DNA of 64,000 bases, from positions 39,631,453 to 39,695,452 of the forward strand of contig JAOANR010000014.1 in NCBI GenBank assembly GCA_030278955.1. Direction: 5' to 3'. A program made the translations under genes and the position numbers. The notes under the pieces are model-generated. The model did not search any database, was not told where the DNA came from, and worked only from the letters and a program-made list of their open reading frames with translations. Position 1 is the first letter of the stretch; each line of letters opens with the position of its first letter. The DNA is from Hygrophila difformis. Its lineage: Eukaryota; Streptophyta; Magnoliopsida; Lamiales; Acanthaceae. Of this stretch, positions 60,363 to 64,000 are shown piece after piece.

Positions 60363-61303
60363 AGTTCCAGGGATTATTAATAAATAATAATAACAGAAAG
60401 TTTCCTTTTCTGCTCTTACGTGCACTTTGCTAAGTTAGTTTTCAAGTTGAAATTAAGATGTTCTTGTTTGACAGGTTTTAGCTGATATGATTGGCCTACC
60501 ATGCCGAATTGCAAGAGGGTGTAAATATTGCTCTAGAGCTGATGCTTCATCCTGTCTTGTTCGGTTTGGGCCTGACAGGTATATATGAATTAGAAAGTTA
60601 TAATTATCGCACCTTTCATCTTAGATATATAACAAACATAATGTCTATATGGTAACTGGTTTAAAGATGAAAATTGGATTCCCTAGAATTCTATTGAAAT
60701 AACATCGTATATGTCCACAATGAACACAATAAGATAGCATGAGTTCTTTCAAATAGTATGCTCAATCCCAAATGAACTGGTCAGAGTACAGAGTTGCTCT
60801 CTCTCTCTCACACACACACACACACTGGAATATTTGTCTTTTTATCTTTTGTATGTTCTATTATTGAGTGTTCAATTCTGTGGTAGTTGGAGGGAGTCTT
60901 CTCATGTATTTTATCAATCTAATCATTCTTTGACTTACACTACTTAAACTTAATAAGTTGTTTTGATTCTCTGATTTGAAGGAGTCACTTATATTTTGAC
61001 ACCCTTATTATGCTGTTAGTTCTGATGAAAGTGTGTAATGTGTCTCCTTATTGCGGTTGCTATATTTAATCATTTCAGCATTATATGACAGGGAGTATCT
61101 TATTGATTTGGTTGAGAAACCAGGATCCTTATGCGAACCGGATTCATTGCTAAATGGTCCTTCTACAATCTCAGTTTCTTCACCATTACGCTTTCCAAGA
61201 TTTAGGCCAGTGCAAGCTACAAGTAATTATGGATCTCTGGCCAAACGTTTTTTCTCGGATTTTCAATTACTTAATCTTGTGTTTGATGATTCTTTACCAG
61301 GTA

Positions 61304-61336
<33 letters not shown>

Positions 61337-64000
61337 TTTATTTTTTTCTTTTGTTTCTTGGAAATCATGGCTTTTTCTTTCTTATTTTTATCCATCTATT
61401 TTTGCAATAACAATTTACTTTTCTTTTTGGATTTCTGTAATATGCCCTGGGCTATGAGTGTAGTTGGTTAATGCCCCCAACCAAATTCAAAAGATCCGCT
61501 TGACTGGTTCTACAAACTACTTTTTAAAATTAGATTTGTTGAAACCTTCCTAACTTGCATTCAAATCAGATTTGCTGTTGTGTTTCCATGGTCATTTTCT
61601 TAACAGGACAGAAGTGTAAAACAAAGTACTTTATTCGTCTTAATGAAAATGAGACCATTTTCTTTTTTGGTTGTGCCATCTAAGCCGAAAATTTTCTATA
61701 AATTGCAAAATTTTAAAATTATAAACCCACTTTTACCCATTACCATCAGATCACATGATTCACATTAATTAATAAATCAACTAAAAAAAATTTCAAATTT
61801 AACCTCAGCAATAAATTCAAACTCACAACCATAACATCAATCAATAATTCAATTATATTTTAAACCCACCACTATCACTTCACATAAATCCCTTTAGTTG
61901 AATTCTTAATCCTTTTTGCATAAAATACTGTGTCACCACCCAAATCCTCATCTTCCTTTGGAACGAGGGAGTATTGTTTTTGCCTACTCAAGTTTGTCTG
62001 GTTTTGAATTGATGATCTAAAATGGGTCATTTTGGACTTCCAACACAGCCAGATCGACGTCATCAAAATCACACTTTTTAAATACTTACTCCGTCTCATT
62101 GTAAACGTTACGTTGGACTTTTTGTTATTATTCACTGTTTAACTTTAACTGAAGTTTTTATCATAGTTGTGCAAGAAAAAATATAGTCAAGTGAGATCTT
62201 GTTAGATTTGTCTAATGTTGTAGTTTCAGAATATCAACATTTTATAATTTTTATGTGTACACAATTTAAGTTATGAATAGTTAAAAATGCGCATCATCAT
62301 GCGTGTCTGAGCCCAACTTAGCAATTACACTGAGACGGAGGTAGTATAAGATTATCTGCAGTGAACCACGTTCTTAATTGTGATTTGACTCCATATTTCC
62401 ACCTCAAGTTATTAGAATCTCATGGTCCCTGGATCTCAATTTCTCTACCTTTTCCTTAAATGTCTTATCATGTACTTATCCTCTATACCCTTAAATCTAC
62501 ATCCTTAGAAATGGAATATTCCTTGTTTCCATGGTGATTTTGGAATTTTATTGATCTTCCTATGCAATGATTGTTGATTGGCCCATTGAACATTTGACCT
62601 CTTTCATGCAAGTAGAACACTCCAATCAAGATTCTATTTTCAACCAAAGATTTTTGTCAGAGGGCACACTATTATTATTAGAATTTGATTATACGTGAAA
62701 CCTAAAGGTATGTACATAAATTTGTCTTGTTCATTTTTTATTTTAGTTTTACATTAGTTTGTGGTTCTGTATTTGTATTTATAGTGCCACGGTAAGAAAA
62801 CAAAAAGTTCGTCCTATGGGTGTGTCTTTGGATGTAACATAAATGTGAGAACACCTTGTCCTTTTCTTCTTCAATCTATTTCTTCATCAATCCATTAACT
62901 TCTAGCATATTAACATAGTACTAAAGTTTCGATGGTATTTTGGCTACTTAAATGAACATACTGGCCTTGTTTTATCTTTACAGTCTTGATTCATGTCAAT
63001 CCACTCAAGTCCAACGATCTGTTTTCGATATTGCTTATATTTCCCCGTAATTCTTAGACATTTGGTTAAACCTAACTTGTACTATTGTGTGTGTGCCAGT
63101 TGTAAATATTCCTGTTGGAGATACTGCTGATTCCTTGCATCCTAAACATTCAGAGAAGAATTTTGTTGACAGAATCAGCTCATCACCCAACTCAAGCAAT
63201 CAGGAGGACATTTCCGGCTTGCCAGCATTTCACACAAATTCATGGATAAAGGTTCATGGTAAAGAACAGTTGCCTGCTAAACCATCTAATGTACAAGATC
63301 TAGCGGCCTCCTCAGATCTACACAAAGGCTTGATCCCTTCAAAGCATGCCGCTCAAGCTGGGAATAAAGGTGTTCAGCCACATATTTCCCTTCTGGATTC
63401 AAGAGTAAATACCAATAACGATATGAGATTTGGGGAAGGGGGTCAATTTTTCCCATCCAAACAAATGGATTTTTCTTTTGATGTTGATGATCTAAACATT
63501 CCTTGGAGTGATCTTGTCTTAAAAGAGAGAATTGGGGCAGGTATCATCTCTATTTTTCAGGGCTTTGCTTTATTTGATAATACTATCTGATTTCCTGTTC
63601 TTATTATTGTATGCACACCAATTTGATTATTTCCTTTGCAGGTTCTTTTGGAACAGTTCATCGTGCTGAGTGGAACGGTTGTGTAAGATATTCCACATGC
63701 CTTTATGTTTTGCCTATTTTCCACATTTTTTTTGCACTTAAATTTTTATCGTCTATATTCATTATCTATTTATTTATTATTAACTCAGTACTTGGTATTA
63801 TTAAGATAAGGTTTTTGACCGAGTATTTCCAAATAGATCATAATTCATATGAGATATCTTAACTCTTACATGTGTGTGTATTTCAGGATGTTGCTGTGAA
63901 GATTCTCATGGAACAAGATTATCTCGCCGAACGGTCCAAAGAATTTTTGCAAGAGGTTGGCACTAAGTTTTTCTCATCAACCTTCTGTTTATCCTACTGT
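58635..64000 (+). CDS. CTR1: CTR1, Raf-like Ser/Thr kinase repressing ethylene signalling (5' part, cut by window edge)
   Basis: CTR1 binds ethylene receptors at the ER and phosphorylates EIN2 when ethylene is absent, keeping the response off. The start at ATG 58635 gives MEMPGRGSSYTLLSQ, the family's N-terminus. Exons: 58635-59258, 59661-59962, 60047-60191, 60475-60578, 61092-61300, 63100-63540, 63642-63682, 63887-63955, then beyond the window. The phases agree and give 645 residues so far. Seen: LGLQRQSSGSSFGESS and SWAQQTEESYQLQLALALRL (both highly conserved in CTR1); the EDR1/CTR1 regulatory domain (HRFWVNGCLSF ... LCRHRALLFKVLAD ... RIARGCKYC ... LVRFGPDREYLIDLV); then the kinase start WSDLVLKERIGAGSFGTVHR (glycine loop) and VAVKIL with the ATP-binding Lys at 63899-63901. 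The catalytic loop lies outside. Intron 5 (61301-63099) is enlarged and holds a MITE. Confidence 0.96.
60321..60361. repeat. (CA)n microsatellite in CTR1 intron 3
   Basis: About 17 CA units followed by a short TA run, inside the intron between exons 3 and 4. Another short (CT)n(CA)n tract lies near 60797-60825. Confidence 0.9.
61304..61336. repeat. (ATT)n microsatellite at the CTR1 intron 5 donor
   Basis: About eleven ATT units begin three bases after the GT donor of intron 5. Length changes here would alter the intron's early sequence but not the exon. Confidence 0.9.
62089..62341. repeat. Stowaway-type MITE in CTR1 intron 5
   Basis: Inverted termini CTCCGTCTCATTGTAA and TTACACTGAGACGGAG are flanked by TA at 62087-62088 and 62342-62343. 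It is about 253 bp, non-coding, and a relative of the MITE at 13318 (shared TTGACTTTTT-like and TTGTTAGATTTGTCTAAT-like interior phrases). Confidence 0.8.

Overview
The window is plant nuclear DNA, almost certainly from a eudicot. It holds many short GT-AG introns in two recognisable plant genes and a dense set of plant-type transposable elements: Ty1/copia, Ty3/gypsy, an L1-type LINE with RNase H, tRNA-derived SINEs, a Mutator-like element and MITEs. I cannot name the species. A lamiid such as a member of Lamiales is possible, but that is only an impression.

Two host genes frame the window, both on the + strand. At the left (1519-10679) is a complete DEMETER/ROS1-type 5-methylcytosine DNA glycosylase of 19 coding exons, whose product starts active DNA demethylation. 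At the right (58635 to the window edge) is the 5' part of CTR1, the Raf-like kinase that represses ethylene signalling. It has a 62-codon upstream ORF overlapping its start.

The roughly 47 kb between them is nearly all mobile DNA. Region by region: 10.7-14.7 kb is intergenic sequence with SINE-like repeats and a Stowaway MITE. 14719-28160 is a Sirevirus-like copia element (minus strand, 5-bp duplication GCTGT) that landed in a MITE. It was later split in gag by a 4.6-kb solo-LTR-like insertion (22445-27051, duplication CATAT) packed with TGACG motifs. 29248-34883 is a full-length LINE (minus strand, 12-bp duplication). 35153-46280 is a young Tekay-like gypsy element with 2594-bp LTRs that differ at about nine positions and a polyprotein broken by one stop codon. 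46.3-48.6 kb holds a LINE fragment, two SINE-like copies and a Harbinger/Tourist-type MITE. About 48.85-58.3 kb is a decayed Mutator-like element in which a MuDR-type transposase (+) converges on a Ulp1-like cysteine protease gene (-), the layout of Kaonashi (KI) MULEs, with a 278-bp tandem repeat between them. It ends directly in front of CTR1.

The host genes do not form an operon or a shared pathway. The possible functional links are indirect: a demethylase gene beside heavily silenced repeats, and a decayed MULE forming the upstream flank of CTR1. No CRISPR array, rRNA gene or intact tRNA gene was seen. Exon boundaries were placed by eye from splice sites and reading frame, and the frame closes across both host genes.
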